In this document: positions 4,663 through 5,962 of the stretch, piece by piece
Layout: every line of letters starts with the position of its first letter
Numbering within the stretch: the first letter of the stretch is position 1
Notes under the pieces: model-generated
The model's database searches: none
What the model was told of the DNA's origin: nothing
The model's input: the letters and a program-made list of their open reading frames with translations, nothing else
Source: Collinsella sp.
GTDB lineage: Bacteria > Actinomycetota > Coriobacteriia > Coriobacteriales > Coriobacteriaceae
DNA: 5,962 bases
Assembly: GCA_019424965.1 (NCBI GenBank)
Contig: JAHYYL010000019.1
Span: 1 to 5,962 of the forward strand
Direction: 5' to 3'
Translations under genes and position numbers: made by a program

Positions 4663-5962
4663 TTAGAACAGGCCGGTGATGTTGCCGTCGTTGTCGACGG
4701 CGATGTTCTCAGCCGGGGGGACCTTGGGCTGGCCCGGCATGGTCAGAACACTGCCGGTCAGTGCGACCACAAAGTGGGCACCGGCGGAAACCTTAAGCTC
4801 GCGCACCGTGATGCGGAAGTTCTCGGGAGCGCCCAGGGCCTTGGCGTTGTCGCTAAAGCTGTACTGCGTCTTGGCCACGCACACCGGCAGGTTGCCAAAG
4901 CCGTTCTCGCGCAGCTCGGCGAGCTGGCGCTTGGCGGCCGGCGTAAAGTCAACGCCATCGGCGCGGTAGACCTTGGTGGCAATGGCCTCAAGAGCGTCGG
5001 CGACATCGGCGCCGTCCTCATAGGCAAACTTGAGCTCGCTCGGCTGCTCAATCAGACGCATGACCTCATCGGCAAGCTCGAGCGCGCCCTCGCCGCCCTT
5101 GGCCCAGACCTCGGAAAGCTTAACGTTGACGCCGAGCTTCTGGCACTCGGACTCGATGAGCGCAAGCTCAGCCTCGGTGTCCGTCGGGAAGCGGTTGATG
5201 GCGACCACACAGGGCAGACCATAAACGTTCTGGATGTTGTCGACGTGACGCAGCAGGTTGGGCATGCCGGCCTTGAGTGCCTCGAGGTTCTCCTCGTTGA
5301 GGTCGGCCTTGGCGACGCCACCGTTGTACTTCAGCGCACGAGCGGTCGCGACGATCACGACGGCGCTGGGGCGAACGCCCGTCATGCGGCACTTGATGTC
5401 GAGGAACTTCTCGGCACCCAGATCGGCACCGAAGCCGGCCTCGGTAATGGCGACATCGCCAAAGCGCATCGCCATACGCGTGGCCATGATAGAGTTGCAG
5501 CCGTGGGCAATGTTGGCGAAGGGGCCGCCGTGGACAAACGCGGGCGTGCCCTCGAGCGTTTGCACCAGGTTGGGCTTGAGCACGTCCTTAAGCAACGCGG
5601 CCATGGCACCCTGGGCCTTAAGGTCGCGGGCACGGACGGGCTCGCCGGCAAAGCTGTAGCCGACGACGATCTCGCCCAGGCGCTCCTTGAGGTCGTTAAT
5701 GCTCGTAGACAGGCACAGGATTGCCATGACCTCGGAGGCGACGGTGATATCGAAGCCGTCCTCGCGCGGCACGCCCTGGGCCTTACCGCCAATACCGTCG
5801 ATGACGTGGCGCAGCTGACGGTCGTTCATATCGACGACGCGCTTCCAAGTGATGCGTTTAACGTCGATACCGAGCTGGTTGCCCTGCTGGATGTGGTTAT
5901 CGAGCATGGCGGCCAGCAGGTTGTTGGCAGCGCCGATGGCATGGAAGTCGCCGGTAAAGTGC
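4663..5962 (-). CDS. fhs: Formate--tetrahydrofolate ligase (FTHFS), C-terminal 432 residues, 5' end outside window
   Basis: The enzyme joins formate to tetrahydrofolate using ATP, giving 10-formyl-tetrahydrofolate in the cytosol. The product feeds purine and formyl-methionine synthesis, and in acetogens the methyl branch of the Wood-Ljungdahl pathway. The frame is open to the right edge, and the first whole codons read HFTGDFHAIGAANNLLAA, a well-known internal FTHFS segment, so the ATG at 5905-5907 is not the start. The family has about 556 residues, so some 125 N-terminal residues, with the ATP-binding P-loop and first signature, lie outside. The second signature, VATARALKYNGG, is at 5317-5352 and differs from the usual pattern by Ala for Ile/Val at its fourth position. 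The C-terminus (LTMPGQPKVPP, then ITGLF) matches the family end exactly. A strong terminator follows. The call is secure; whether the organism uses it for acetogenesis cannot be judged from here. Confidence 0.97.
   Translation of the reverse strand, partial: HFTGDFHAIGAANNLLAAMLDNHIQQGNQLGIDVKRITWKRVVDMNDRQLRHVIDGIGGKAQGVPREDGFDITVASEVMAILCLSTSINDLKERLGEIVVGYSFAGEPVRARDLKAQGAMAALLKDVLKPNLVQTLEGTPAFVHGGPFANIAHGCNSIMATRMAMRFGDVAITEAGFGADLGAEKFLDIKCRMTGVRPSAVVIVATARALKYNGGVAKADLNEENLEALKAGMPNLLRHVDNIQNVYGLPCVVAINRFPTDTEAELALIESECQKLGVNVKLSEVWAKGGEGALELADEVMRLIEQPSELKFAYEDGADVADALEAIATKVYRADGVDFTPAAKRQLAELRENGFGNLPVCVAKTQYSFSDNAKALGAPENFRITVRELKVSAGAHFVVALTGSVLTMPGQPKVPPAENIAVDNDGNITGLF

Noticed and set aside
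5258..5659. Plus-strand open frame opposite fhs
   Set aside because: It is the antisense of highly conserved fhs sequence, has no recognisable product, and is explained by high-GC codon bias.

Overview
The window looks like chromosomal DNA of a high-GC, Gram-positive-type bacterium. Gene style and sequence flavour suggest an anaerobic gut Coriobacteriia member of the Collinsella kind. This is inferred from GC-rich coding sequence, AGGAGG-type ribosome sites, a PASTA-like membrane protein and a clostridial/coriobacterial-type CDF transporter. No rRNA or other taxonomic marker is present. No tRNA, CRISPR array, insertion sequence, phage gene or origin is visible.

Layout from left to right. Positions 1-158 are AT-richer and hold no gene I can support. 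Positions 159-627 (minus strand) carry a small START-like/SHOCT protein gene. Its SHOCT tail is in a different frame from the body, so it is either frameshifted or split. Positions 744-2081 (minus) encode a cytosolic protein with two identically spaced C4 zinc ribbons at its N-terminus. A 218-bp divergent intergenic region follows, then positions 2300-3490 (plus) encode a cation diffusion facilitator (CDF) metal exporter with an Asn-Asp/Asp-Asp transport site and two tandem C-terminal cytosolic domains. The CDF gene runs head-on into a minus-strand gene (3494-4483) with only 3 bp between the stop codons. That gene encodes a single-pass membrane protein with a disordered cytoplasmic N-terminus, a PASTA-like external domain and a heptad-repeat tail. 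Upstream of it lie a likely promoter, a nested palindrome and a strong minus-strand intrinsic terminator (4601-4637). The terminator ends the fhs gene (formate-tetrahydrofolate ligase), whose N-terminal part lies beyond the right edge.

Functionally this is mostly ordinary chromosome: one-carbon metabolism (fhs), metal homeostasis (CDF), an envelope protein, and two small-family cytosolic proteins. The zinc-ribbon gene and the CDF gene share a divergent promoter region, which allows but does not prove joint metal-related control. I found no convincing new multi-gene system. The best leads are the out-of-frame SHOCT tail, the modular PASTA-like/heptad protein with repeated Thr-x-Val motifs, and the palindromes in the two promoter regions.
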